A stretch of DNA of 41,121 nucleotides from an uncultured Microscilla sp. Its GTDB lineage: Bacteria; Bacteroidota; Bacteroidia; Cytophagales; Microscillaceae. The position numbers were made by a program, and so were the translations under genes. Below the pieces are notes generated by a model. The model worked only from the letters and a program-made list of their open reading frames with translations. It searched no databases and had not been told where the DNA came from. The stretch spans positions 1 through 41,121 of the forward strand of contig NZ_CANLRP010000070.1 of NCBI RefSeq assembly GCF_947493425.1. Direction: 5' to 3'. Shown piece by piece: positions 33,765-41,121 of the stretch (its first letter is position 1; every line of letters starts with the position of its first letter).

Positions 33765-34436
33765 TTATACACTGCTGGCTATAGCATCCAAAATTGTTTG
33801 GTAATCTACTTCATTCAACCCCTCACCAGCTTTCGAGGGATACTGAATTGTGTTTTCCCAATGATTAGCAATATCTGTCCAGGCATAGGCGTCTGGTGCA
33901 TAAACAATCAGCCTTTTTGCTGCCCGGTTCATATACTGCCCGTCCCACAAGTCAGTTAAATCATCAAAATTACCAGGCATATCTGACGGATAGTGAGTGG
34001 GCTTAGCCCCTGCATCTTTTTCAAGTGGATGTACACTGGCATCTGTCCACATTACTACAATTTGTCGTTTTTTATCACCAACTTTATTCCAAGGCGACTT
34101 TATAGCAAGGGCTATTGCTTCCAAGCCAGTTTCGGGCTCATCTCCTCCCCCATCGGCTTCAATGCCATCAACAAAGTTTTTAAATGCCTCTTTTTGATCA
34201 GGCAAAACAAAAAAATCTGAAGCCTTCATGGACTCCTCTCCGTCGTAATAGTAATCTTTAAAAGCAACCAACCTTACCCGCAAGGTATCTATAGCCTTGC
34301 CTTTTTCTTCCATTACCTGGTTGAGGTCTTCATAAAACTTCAGGGCATTATTTTTTACTTTATCAATGATGGGTTGCATGCTTCCAGTAGCATCAATGCA
34401 CATTACAATGTCTACGGTATATTTTAATCCTTGCAT
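33765..34436 (-). CDS. von Willebrand factor A (vWA) domain protein
   Basis: 223 aa, nearly all one vWA domain. The MIDAS motif is D-A-T-G-S (D15, T17, S19, in VDIVMCIDATGSMQPIID). It is supported by GGGDEPETGLEAIALAI (about 96-112) and by VVMWTDASVH later, where the third metal ligand is expected. There is no signal peptide, so it is cytosolic. A -7-like minus-strand motif (TAAGTTTG, 34477-34484) lies 41 bp before the ATG. It is upstream of nSTAND with a 347-bp gap, so they may be separate transcripts. vWA and STAND proteins recur together in conflict systems, which supports a functional link. Confidence 0.88.
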   Translation of the reverse strand: MQGLKYTVDIVMCIDATGSMQPIIDKVKNNALKFYEDLNQVMEEKGKAIDTLRVRLVAFKDYYYDGEESMKASDFFVLPDQKEAFKNFVDGIEADGGGDEPETGLEAIALAIKSPWNKVGDKKRQIVVMWTDASVHPLEKDAGAKPTHYPSDMPGNFDDLTDLWDGQYMNRAAKRLIVYAPDAYAWTDIANHWENTIQYPSKAGEGLNEVDYQTILDAIASSV

Positions 34437-34591
34437 TTTTTCTAGTTTTAGCGTTATAGCTTAATTTTAAGGCAAGCAAACTTACAAAAACTCAAGCATA
34501 ATCTCAGGTTACTTTTGTGGGTAAAATCATAAAGACAGGGGAATTGCCAAACCAGAGGTACTTTGTTTATATTTAATTGTAGCTACACAAA

Positions 34592-34629
34592 AAAAGCCCG
34601 AATGTTTAATCATAAACATCCGGGCTTTT
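34592..34629 (-). terminator. Rho-independent terminator of the DUF3108 gene
   Basis: A 16-bp stem (AAAAGCCCGAATGTTT / AAACATCCGGGCTTTT, one G-U pair) with a 6-nt loop, 18 bp past the stop. A T-run follows on the minus strand. Downstream lies the vWA gene on the same strand, so this ends the upstream transcript. Confidence 0.88.
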
Positions 34630-34647
34630 GCAAAACAAGGTAAAATA

Positions 34648-35490
34648 TTACTTCTTCTTTTTAAAGTTAAATTTGTGACGCAAGTTGCGGAAGCTCTTTA
34701 CTTCTACCACTACTTTGCCTATAAACATATCGGCTTCTATTCTTACAGGTATTTTATTGCCATCGTCTGATACCCAAAAACGAATTGAGTTTTCACCAGA
34801 AAACAGCCCGTTTTTAGGCATAATAGGTACTAGTTTATGGGCATGAATTTTCCCAAATTTAGTTTTTGCTATGCTTTTTCCTATATACCTTATTTTAAGG
34901 TCATAAATTTTGTCTTCTAAAAATCCTGGAATTGTGATAATCTGACCTGGTTTTAAAGAATTGAAATCTAACATACGCAGGTAATAATACCCACTAATCA
35001 TGTCTTGGGCGTTTCTTGGCATCACAACAACTTTGTTCCCCTTTTCAAGTTTAGACTTGGCTCCATTTCTTTTTTCCTTCCATTGCTCATAACGCATAGT
35101 AGCTCTGTTTTTGGAAGGTTCTATATGAGTAAGTTCATCTCGACGATAATCGGTTTCTTCGATATGACGATAAAAACGATGGCTTACAAAAGCCGACGTG
35201 TCTATATAAGAACGCCAAGTGTCACGTATCCGGGTAATGGCGTCAAAGGCTCCTACCGATTTACCCAAAACATCTACTCTATAACAAAGTCTGCCATTCA
35301 GGTAAAACAGTTTTTTACTTACATCAACGATGCCTACTCCTGCATTAATAGGTCCATAGTGTGCTATGTACTCTAGGTGTTCACCAGGATTAAACACATC
35401 GTTTTTTATGGTACGGTAGCCATCGTAAGTTGGCGTAATAAAGCCACTAATTACACCGATAAAAACTACTAGTGCTACAAATTTTTTCAT
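34648..35490 (-). CDS. DUF3108-family envelope protein
   Basis: 280 aa from the ATG at 35490; an upstream in-frame TTG at 35502 would add four residues ahead of the signal peptide and is rejected. The signal peptide is MKKFVALVVFIGVISGFITP. The body has the DUF3108 pattern: FNPGEHLEYIAHYGPINAGV, IRDTWRSYIDTS, then a long strand-rich part (GQIITIPGFLEDKIYDLKIR, ENSIRFWVSDDGNKIPVRIE). Members are periplasmic or envelope proteins of undefined function. No obvious link to the eCIS. Confidence 0.8.
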   Translation of the reverse strand: MKKFVALVVFIGVISGFITPTYDGYRTIKNDVFNPGEHLEYIAHYGPINAGVGIVDVSKKLFYLNGRLCYRVDVLGKSVGAFDAITRIRDTWRSYIDTSAFVSHRFYRHIEETDYRRDELTHIEPSKNRATMRYEQWKEKRNGAKSKLEKGNKVVVMPRNAQDMISGYYYLRMLDFNSLKPGQIITIPGFLEDKIYDLKIRYIGKSIAKTKFGKIHAHKLVPIMPKNGLFSGENSIRFWVSDDGNKIPVRIEADMFIGKVVVEVKSFRNLRHKFNFKKKK

Positions 35491-36115
35491 ATTATATATC
35501 AATTAATTAGCTAATGTATAGGGTTTAATAAGAGTTTTTTCAATTATTCTAAACGCAGGATTGACTACTAAAGTAGGGACTTTTTATACATAAGTTCACC
35601 ATAATTCGCTCAAACTGTTTTACCGAAGGGTAAATTTTGGCAATTTGTTCTGCCCAGTTTTACACTACATTTTATTTAAACCTTTACGTTTACAACAGTT
35701 AAAATGAGACAATAATCTTAATTTAAATCAAACAAAGGTATCTTTAATGATAATTTTGCGCTTTTTTTCTGAGTCACTTTATATTAATAAGAGCTTGTTT
35801 AAAGCGGTCGTTTAAGGAGATTTTACGTGCCTTTTCAGATTAGATGCGTCAAATTTTGAAGTAATAGTTCTGGAATCCCGAACTTGATTCGGGGCAGCGC
35901 TATTGCTGATAACCGATGGCTACAGCTTTGCTGTGCCGAGTTTATAAATCCCGAACTTGTTTCGGGGCTCTGCCAACGGCTAAATTTGACAATATATAAT
36001 CAGGAAAGGTACGTAAAAGACCTAATTAATGATTTTTAAACAAGCTCTAAGACCCAAGCTGTGCAAATAACATTTGAACACACATAAATAATTAACTTCA
36101 CAAAATACAATTATT
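35491..36115. other. Divergent intergenic region carrying a MITE-like element
   Basis: 625 bp between the DUF3108 gene (-) and the phosphoesterase gene (+). The element at 35791-36047 fills the centre. The left part (35491-35790) is AT-rich and probably holds the DUF3108 promoter. The remaining 68 bp before the ATG at 36116 would have to carry the phosphoesterase promoter. No ORF. Confidence 0.55.
35791..36047. mobile_element. 257-bp MITE-like element, possibly IS5-family derived
   Basis: Perfect 13-bp terminal inverted repeats GAGCTTGTTTAAA / TTTAAACAAGCTC are flanked by TAA on both sides (35788-35790 and 36048-36050), consistent with a 3-bp target duplication. Inner arms are also complementary: TTTTACGTGCCTTTTC against GAAAGGTACGTAAAA, and GTCAAATTT against AAATTTGAC. 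Two internal copies of ATCCCGAACTTG(A/T)TTCGGGGC (from about 35875 and 35948) are themselves small hairpins. No ORF. GAG-starting ends with TAA duplications resemble IS5-family groups (inference). Confidence 0.75.
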
Positions 36116-36973
36116 ATGAAAGTAGCTATTTTTGCCGATTTACATGGTCGCCTTTTACTTGCCTTCAAGCTGGTAGAACGGTACCAAAGAGAAACCGGGC
36201 AAAACATTGACTTGATTTTACAATGTGGCGATGTGGGTATATTTCCAGAACTAGATCACTTAGATACTGCTACCCTGCGTTTTGCCAGAAGAGACAGAAG
36301 CGAGCTGGGTTTTCACGATTATTTCACCATTCCTCATCGAAAAGCCCAAGAGGTATTAGAAAAGACTGATTGCCAGATGGTATGTGTAAGGGGTAACCAC
36401 GAAGACCATGAGTTTTTGGATGGGTTGGAGCAATTAAACCCTGATCAAACACTGTTTCCGGTGGATTGTTACAAACGGGTTTTTGTGTGTAAATCGGGGC
36501 ACATCCAACAGTTTACCCACGAAGATGCCACCCTGAATGTATTGGGGGTTGGGCGAGCTGGCGATCGTAAAAATCGCGACAATGCTACTTTTATTCAACC
36601 TTACGAACGTCGTCAACTGAGACAAACCATTAGTGCCAAGCCAACTATAGATATACTTATTTCGCATGATGTGCCTACTGATATGACCGACCCTGGCTAT
36701 GGAATGAAAGAACTACGCCCAGCCTTGGATGCATTGCGTCCATCATACCATTTTTATGGGCACACTGGCAAACCTTTTCACCAAGAACCAGACAATAACC
36801 AAGTAACTCAATCGGTGAAGGTAGCCGAACTAGAGTACAAAAGACAAGAGACTTTGGCTTATGGAGCAATGCTGTTGCTGACGGTAGAAGTCGACCAGCC
36901 ATTGCACCTAGAAGTAGTAGAGGCACCTTGGCTAAAAGAGTATACCAAAAGTAACTGGTTGTATGTAGACTAA
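36116..36973 (+). CDS. Calcineurin-like metallophosphoesterase
   Basis: 285 aa. The five metal-binding blocks are present: D8-x-H10 (ADLHG), GD39 (LQCGDVG), GNHE (N94, H95), H184 (ISHD) and GH216 (YGHTG). The spacing fits small bacterial phosphoesterases related to Ap4A hydrolases and nucleases. No signal peptide, so cytosolic. The substrate cannot be read from sequence. Convergent with the esterase gene, with 38 bp between stops and no visible terminator. Confidence 0.88.
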   Translation: MKVAIFADLHGRLLLAFKLVERYQRETGQNIDLILQCGDVGIFPELDHLDTATLRFARRDRSELGFHDYFTIPHRKAQEVLEKTDCQMVCVRGNHEDHEFLDGLEQLNPDQTLFPVDCYKRVFVCKSGHIQQFTHEDATLNVLGVGRAGDRKNRDNATFIQPYERRQLRQTISAKPTIDILISHDVPTDMTDPGYGMKELRPALDALRPSYHFYGHTGKPFHQEPDNNQVTQSVKVAELEYKRQETLAYGAMLLLTVEVDQPLHLEVVEAPWLKEYTKSNWLYVD

Positions 36974-37011
36974 TGGCTGATAGACTTATTACCATTGGCT
37001 TACATACAGTT

Positions 37012-38133
37012 TTATTTTAATATGTTTTGTTTCAAAAATTTTTTGAGCTGATCTGCCATTTTAATATGATCTGTCACAGTAGGGTGTCCAATTTTGCGGT
37101 TATTATAAGCAAAAAATAAGGTGTACAATTGCTGATCTTTATAGTATTTCTTCATTAGGTTTACTGCCTGTTGAATATAGCCTTTCCAAGGCTTACCTGG
37201 GCTTACAGCATTCATTGACCCCAAAGTACACACAATTTTAGCTTTGGGATACACCTTGCGTAAGTTGCTAATAAAGTTCATGTATGCCTTTACAATTTGC
37301 TGTGCAGTGGGTTTTCCCTGCTTGAAACGTTTTTTGTGGTTAGGGTCTCTGGTCATATTTACCAACCAGCTATCGTTCTGAAAAAGATTCACTACTACAA
37401 TGTCGGGTATCCAACTCTTAAAGTCATGTTTTAATGCTGGCTTATCAGGGTGTACACGGTCATACATTTCGGGCATAATCAAATCATACCAACTTACCAT
37501 AACTCCTATCCCACTTTTGGCAGTGCATCTATAGTCAAGCCCCAGGTCTCGTGCAGTAATGGCTGCATACGATAAATAGTTGTTCTTTTTTGCCGGATTC
37601 ATATTGTCTCGCCCGGTGGGGTCTTCGTTGCCCATGCCTACAGTAATCGAATTACCAAAAAACTCGATCCGAGGCGAGTACGCTCGTTTCACCATTGCAA
37701 GGTCTGCCCCGTTGTCCAACTCAATTCCCATAAACTTTGTGTAGCCTTCATCGGTTTCGGTACGCTTAAAGATGCTCACCGAATAGCTTTTACCAGCATC
37801 CAGGTTATTATACACTGCATATTTCTTTTTTCCTTTTTGGCACTTAAGTAGATAAGGCTTGGCATATTGGTTATTCAAAATGACATTGAAGTAATTCTTT
37901 CCCTTTTCATCTTCCAATAAGATTTTAAGTAGTTTACTTCCACGAAAAATAAAATCAACTGAAGTACCTGGCCAATAAAACTCTGGTGCCTTAGGGTTGG
38001 CAAAATTGATCCGGCCATGGTAATAAAATCCGTTTTGATTGGCAGCTACCAATTGAGTGCCTGTCTGAGCTTGACAAGATTGGTGGAAGCACCACAGAAA
38101 AGAAATCAGGGCTAGTAGAAAAGTTTTTTTCAT
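37012..38133 (-). CDS. Secreted SGNH esterase, carbohydrate esterase family 2-like
   Basis: 373 aa from the ATG at 38133; the in-frame TTG at 38166 is rejected because the ATG begins a clean signal peptide (MKKTFLLALISFLWCFHQSC). An N-terminal beta-sandwich (about 30-145) typical of CE2 precedes an SGNH domain: block I IEFFGNSITVGMG with nucleophile S162, block II KSGIGV, block III NLFQND, block V GHPTVTDHI with the His. Block I has GNS in place of the usual GDS. Likely deacetylates polysaccharide outside the cell. Confidence 0.83.
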   Translation of the reverse strand: MKKTFLLALISFLWCFHQSCQAQTGTQLVAANQNGFYYHGRINFANPKAPEFYWPGTSVDFIFRGSKLLKILLEDEKGKNYFNVILNNQYAKPYLLKCQKGKKKYAVYNNLDAGKSYSVSIFKRTETDEGYTKFMGIELDNGADLAMVKRAYSPRIEFFGNSITVGMGNEDPTGRDNMNPAKKNNYLSYAAITARDLGLDYRCTAKSGIGVMVSWYDLIMPEMYDRVHPDKPALKHDFKSWIPDIVVVNLFQNDSWLVNMTRDPNHKKRFKQGKPTAQQIVKAYMNFISNLRKVYPKAKIVCTLGSMNAVSPGKPWKGYIQQAVNLMKKYYKDQQLYTLFFAYNNRKIGHPTVTDHIKMADQLKKFLKQNILK

Positions 38134-38164
38134 AAAAGTAAAGTCAAGGTAAAAATGCAATGTC

Positions 38165-38184
38165 AAAATAACGATTAAATTTTA
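38165..38184. promoter_or_regulatory. Possible weak TetR operator before the esterase gene
   Basis: AAAATAACGATTAAATTTTA matches the left half and most of the centre of the TetR-type operators near 39.3 and 40.0 kb, with one base missing in the right arm. It is 32 bp before the esterase ATG. Tentative. Confidence 0.25.
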
Positions 38185-38388
38185 AGAATTGGTAAAGCAA
38201 TCTTGACTTTACATCGTATTTTATGCCTAAGGAACGGTACCAAAATAAATTTACATTCTGAGGGGTGATTTTTCGCCTTGATACTTCGTTATTTTTATTG
38301 CCCGTAGCGCTGCTATGAGCGCAAAAAATAGCCTCGTCTCAAAACAAAACCTCTACCTCAAGAATGGTAATTTAATTTCTCACCATTC

Positions 38389-39249
38389 CTAAGCTTGTGC
38401 CAGGATATCCAAACAAGCCTGTAAAACTTCTGGGTGCTTAATCATTTGATGATGCCCTACTCCATCAAAATACTGCATGTGTATTGCGGGGTTTTGATTG
38501 GCGTATATTTTTACTTCATCAATTGACACCACCTGATCTTTTATATCATATACCCCGTGCACTTGTGTAGCTTTGTTTGTGGTGGTCAAAGCGTTGGCAA
38601 GGGCAAAATCTTCTATTCCTTTACCAAAAGTACTGCGGGCTTTGGCATAAAATAATGTTCTGACTTTATGACGCACTCCAAAAAAATTAAACGCTCCTTC
38701 AAAAAAGTTTTTAGGTATAATGGGGCTACCCACCATTATCAACTGTTTTACTTTGGCATTCGTTTGTTCGCCTAACCAGGTAGCAGCAGCTGTTCCTCCC
38801 AACGAGTGAGCAACTATAGCTTCTATTTCTGGATGAACCTGCATATACTGGCGTACAACTTTGATAAACTCAGGCAAACTGGTTTGTATTTGGTCAGAGT
38901 TACCATGCGCTGGAAAATCAAGACTCAACACTTTGTATCCTTGCTGAAGCAACAAAGGAATAAACTTATAATAATCGGCTGCCTTTGACTCCCAACCATG
39001 CAACAGAAGTATAGTTTGTTTGCCTGTACCCCAGCTATAAGTCTGAATGGTGGCTGGTTTGTTGTTGAACAAGGTTGTTTCAAAACGTCCTTTTTTGGCA
39101 GTATCCAGTATTTGTGTATGTGGTGGTTTAAGGCTTCGTTTACGGGTAGTAAACATTTTGTCCCAAAAGTAATTCATTACTCGGTGAGGTGTAAACAAGG
39201 CGCCAAAAGTTAGGCTGGTTTTGATTAATTGTAATTTTAAATTGCTCAT
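38389..39249 (-). CDS. Alpha/beta hydrolase
   Basis: 286 aa. The oxyanion-hole motif LLLHGW is at 81-86, the nucleophile elbow AHSLGG at 147-152 (S149) and the catalytic His in FDGVGHHQMIKHP near the C-terminus. No signal peptide. The fold matches small esterase/lysophospholipase-like hydrolases; substrate unknown. The TetR gene lies directly upstream in the same direction, and two matching operators occupy the 127-bp gap, so this gene is very likely its target. Confidence 0.88.
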   Translation of the reverse strand: MSNLKLQLIKTSLTFGALFTPHRVMNYFWDKMFTTRKRSLKPPHTQILDTAKKGRFETTLFNNKPATIQTYSWGTGKQTILLLHGWESKAADYYKFIPLLLQQGYKVLSLDFPAHGNSDQIQTSLPEFIKVVRQYMQVHPEIEAIVAHSLGGTAAATWLGEQTNAKVKQLIMVGSPIIPKNFFEGAFNFFGVRHKVRTLFYAKARSTFGKGIEDFALANALTTTNKATQVHGVYDIKDQVVSIDEVKIYANQNPAIHMQYFDGVGHHQMIKHPEVLQACLDILAQA

Positions 39250-39284
39250 TGTTATTTTTTTAAGGTTTGTAATGTGTTAATATT

Positions 39285-39306
39285 TAAAATACCAATCGTT
39301 ATTTTA
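39285..39306. promoter_or_regulatory. TetR-type operator site 1
   Basis: 22-bp imperfect palindrome with outer arms TAAAATA / TATTTTA and centre CCAATCGT. Read on the other strand it matches site 3 at 20 of 22 positions. Its near edge is 36 bp before the hydrolase ATG. Confidence 0.7.
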
Positions 39307-39340
39307 AAGCATAAAAAAATATTATGCATTTGCTTTATTT

Positions 39341-39362
39341 TAAAATACCATTCAGTATTTTA
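39341..39362. promoter_or_regulatory. TetR-type operator site 2
   Basis: 22-bp palindrome with the same outer arms TAAAATA / TATTTTA and centre CCATTCAG. It matches site 3 at 19 of 22 positions. It lies between the TetR stop and site 1, 56 bp from it. Confidence 0.7.
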
Positions 39363-39376
39363 AAATGTAAAAAAAA

Positions 39377-39985
39377 TTATTTACTCATATCTTCAATGTA
39401 CTCTTCAAGCAAGGCAAGGTTACTCAATAAATACTCATCATCACCAGTGGTTTTGGTCAAAAAAATTCCGCCTTGAATCAAACCAACAAAGCGCGCAAAA
39501 AAAGCCTTTCGGTTGATGGGGGCTTTCCATTCATCTTGGGTTTCGCCCAAGTCAAGTATATAATTGATTGACTTTTCCCATACTCCAATATACTGCACAG
39601 CTTTGGCACTAAGGGCAGGGTTGGTATCGTCAGCATCTATAGAGGTATTAAGCACTACACAACCACCTCTGTTGATGTAATATGGGTGGTGTTGCCTATG
39701 GTAACGTGGGTAAGCCAATAATTTGTCTTTGGCAGTTGTGGCAATGTCTACCATTGCCTTGATACCCGAAAACATTTGACGAAAGTTATACCTAAAGGCT
39801 TCCAATGCTACTTCTTCTTTGCTGTCGAAGTTTCCATAAATGCTCCCTCTACTAAACCCAGTACATTTTTCAATATCGCCAATAGAGGTGCTTAAATAAC
39901 CTTTTTTATTGAATAAGATTGCCGATTTTTGAATAATATCTGCCCTGGTTTTTTCTCTGTCCGAAAACTTTTTACTCTTGCCCAT
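39377..39985 (-). CDS. TetR/AcrR-family transcriptional regulator
   Basis: 202 aa. The N-terminal HTH domain (about 8-58) reads TRADIIQKSAILFNKKGYLS, then SIGDIEKCTGFSRGSIYGNF and DSKEEVALEAF, a textbook TetR DNA-binding domain. The C-terminal ligand domain (about 70-200) ends with VGLIQGGIFLTKTTGDDEYL, common in AcrR-like regulators. It probably represses itself (site 3 lies just before its start) and the downstream hydrolase (sites 1 and 2). Ligand unknown. Confidence 0.92.
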   Translation of the reverse strand: MGKSKKFSDREKTRADIIQKSAILFNKKGYLSTSIGDIEKCTGFSRGSIYGNFDSKEEVALEAFRYNFRQMFSGIKAMVDIATTAKDKLLAYPRYHRQHHPYYINRGGCVVLNTSIDADDTNPALSAKAVQYIGVWEKSINYILDLGETQDEWKAPINRKAFFARFVGLIQGGIFLTKTTGDDEYLLSNLALLEEYIEDMSK

Positions 39986-39990
39986 AGCAC

Positions 39991-40012
39991 TAAAATAACG
40001 ATCAGTATTTTA
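39991..40012. promoter_or_regulatory. TetR-type operator site 3 (autoregulatory)
   Basis: 22-bp palindrome with arms TAAAATA / TATTTTA and centre ACGATCAG. It is 5 bp upstream of the TetR ATG at 39985, consistent with autoregulation. Confidence 0.7.
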
Positions 40013-40051
40013 AAAACCTAATTTATTTACTGAAAGATGATAATGCACTTC

Positions 40052-40495
40052 TCAAATAGATGTACCTGGAGACAAACTACAAAACACTATTTTTTTCACC
40101 TCTCTTCGTTTGCCTACAATATAGAAATATTTTGCTTGATCGGCAGGTAGCAACTTCAGAAAGGCTTGCTTTACTCGCGACAGTTTTTCGTGGATAGAGT
40201 TGTTGTACCTATTGACCAAACGGTTGATGTTGGCTTGCATCAACCAATAGCTATGGTGCGGACTCAAGTGCTTATAGATTTCTAGCAATTCGCTTTCATA
40301 AGTATGTAACTCATACAAAATAATGCCTTGAGGGTTTTGCCAAAACAACAGATAAAGGGCTTTGCACAAAGGAGTCATTTTAACTTCTACTCTGGTGTCT
40401 TCGTAACAGAGCCAAATCTGGTATGCTTCATCAATGATAAGTGTAGGGCAACCGCTGGGCTGGGCTTTTGGTATTTTACCTGATGATATTGTCAT
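40052..40495 (-). CDS. Conserved Bacteroidota protein of unknown function
   Basis: 147 aa from the ATG at 40495; the frame runs further upstream to a TTG at 40564, but that part is not typical of the family, so I prefer the internal ATG. Features include LCKALYLLFWQNPQGIILYE, LHTYESELLEIYKHLSPHHS, NRLVNRYNNSIHEKLSRVK and FYIVGKRREVKKI. The pattern resembles a family of small Bacteroidota proteins with a winged-helix-like core. Function unknown. Confidence 0.65.
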   Translation of the reverse strand: MTISSGKIPKAQPSGCPTLIIDEAYQIWLCYEDTRVEVKMTPLCKALYLLFWQNPQGIILYELHTYESELLEIYKHLSPHHSYWLMQANINRLVNRYNNSIHEKLSRVKQAFLKLLPADQAKYFYIVGKRREVKKIVFCSLSPGTSI

Positions 40496-40766
40496 TGCAG
40501 TAAATGTTAATAGTGAATTAATTGACCGCAAATAGTTAATAAACAAGTGTTTTTTTCTCCTCAAAAAATATGATTTTACATATCCTTAGTAGTGAGGAGA
40601 AATGTTACTCTCAGGGGTTATAAATTTGTAGAAAGAAGTAATGCTTTGCCAAAAAAAGTAAAAAAATGATTGGTTAATTTTAATTGGTTATATCCGCTTT
40701 TCCTGTTAGATTGCAACTCTATTCATTCTATAGGGTGATGATGCTATCACAGCCAAATACTTTACT

Positions 40767-40943
40767 ATGAGTACTTACACAAATAATCCTAACCAAGAAC
40801 AAAACAACGGAAACACTCACAACCAAGGGAAAGTAAAAACCCAATTGAATCACAACCAAGTGAGTGGAAATGTCAATATAGAAAACACCCAAAAAGACCA
40901 GGTAAAAGGCAACAAGGTTATTATTAATAATGTGAATCTCTAG
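40767..40943 (+). CDS. Small Asn/Gln-rich protein
   Basis: 58 aa, about 40 percent Asn plus Gln, no signal peptide or hydrophobic helix. It reads MSTYTNNPNQEQNNGNTHNQ at the start and NKVIINNVNL at the end. The pattern V-x-G-N recurs (QVSGNVNI, QVKGNKVI), spaced 15 residues apart. Coding status is uncertain: it is isolated on the + strand, and I see no clear ribosome site. The composition resembles short amyloid-like signalling motifs seen in bacterial signalosome loci (inference). Confidence 0.4.
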   Translation: MSTYTNNPNQEQNNGNTHNQGKVKTQLNHNQVSGNVNIENTQKDQVKGNKVIINNVNL

Positions 40944-41052
40944 TTAAAAACATCGAAAACTAACGATATGCAGGCTGCTGCTAACCTCCCAAAAACATGT
41001 ACATAAAGCCCTTTAGTACTCCTGACTTTAGAAGCATCCTGTATATTAGACT

Positions 41053-41120
41053 TCTTGCGAAAGTGTTTTTTATCTTGTTTTTGTGTTGAACAAAAGCGGT
41101 TTTTAGGGACTTTCGCAAGA
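41053..41120. repeat. 12-bp perfect inverted repeat at window edge
   Basis: TCTTGCGAAAGT (41053-41064) and ACTTTCGCAAGA (41109-41120) are perfect complements separated by 44 bp. They could be ends of small or adjacent insertion sequences, or the stem of a structured RNA. The window stops one base later, so context is missing. Confidence 0.45.
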
Positions 41121-41121
41121 G

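Noticed and set aside
38300..38335. Small GCGCT/AGCGC hairpin between the esterase and hydrolase genes
   Set aside because: The stem is only 5 bp and the position relative to stop codons does not fit a terminator.
38361..38390. Hairpin overlapping the hydrolase stop codon as a terminator
   Set aside because: The stem is 8-9 bp with a long loop and no T-run follows on the minus strand.

Overview
The window is about 41 kb of AT-rich DNA from a Bacteroidota bacterium, most likely a marine Cytophagia member of the Microscilla type (inference). The clues are proteins rich in Lys, Asn and Ile, candidate promoters with the Bacteroidota -7 motif TAnnTTTG, weak Shine-Dalgarno signals, and families such as PorT-like outer-membrane barrels and DUF3108.

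The core (about 7.9-28.6 kb) is a gene cluster for an extracellular contractile injection system (eCIS; Afp/PVC/MAC/AlgoCIS lineage). Most of it reads leftward: a DUF4255/Pvc16-type cap protein, an unassigned 342-aa protein, one sheath, a main tube protein, a second tube-like protein with an Ala-rich tail, a 53-aa DUF5908 protein, the VgrG/Afp8-like spike, a PAAR tip, a gp25-like wedge, a large baseplate-J/Afp11 protein and a fibre-like protein. A second leftward operon encodes the LysM tube-baseplate connector (Afp7-like), a 63-aa protein and an Afp12-like baseplate protein. The tape-measure gene (Afp14-like) stands alone on the + strand between the two. I see no Afp15-type AAA+ ATPase and no recognisable toxin.

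Signalling-type genes lie on both sides of the structural genes. On the left, a + strand operon (2.4-7.8 kb) encodes a secreted coiled-coil protein, a nucleotide-transporter-like membrane protein with HEAT repeats and a degenerate cNMP-binding domain, and a protein with two or three TIR/DUF4062-like domains. On the right are a PorT-like barrel, a membrane-spanning nSTAND-WD40 NTPase and a vWA protein. TIR-like, nSTAND and vWA proteins often occur together in prokaryotic conflict systems. Their position around an eCIS suggests, but does not prove, a sensing or triggering module.

The outer flanks look like ordinary chromosome: a membrane-anchored GH18-like protein (0-2 kb), a DUF3108 protein, a metallophosphoesterase, a CE2/SGNH esterase, an alpha/beta hydrolase with its TetR regulator and three matching 22-bp operators, and an unassigned 147-aa protein. 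A 257-bp MITE-like element with 13-bp terminal inverted repeats sits at 35.8-36.0 kb. A 58-aa Asn/Gln-rich ORF and a 12-bp inverted repeat end the window.
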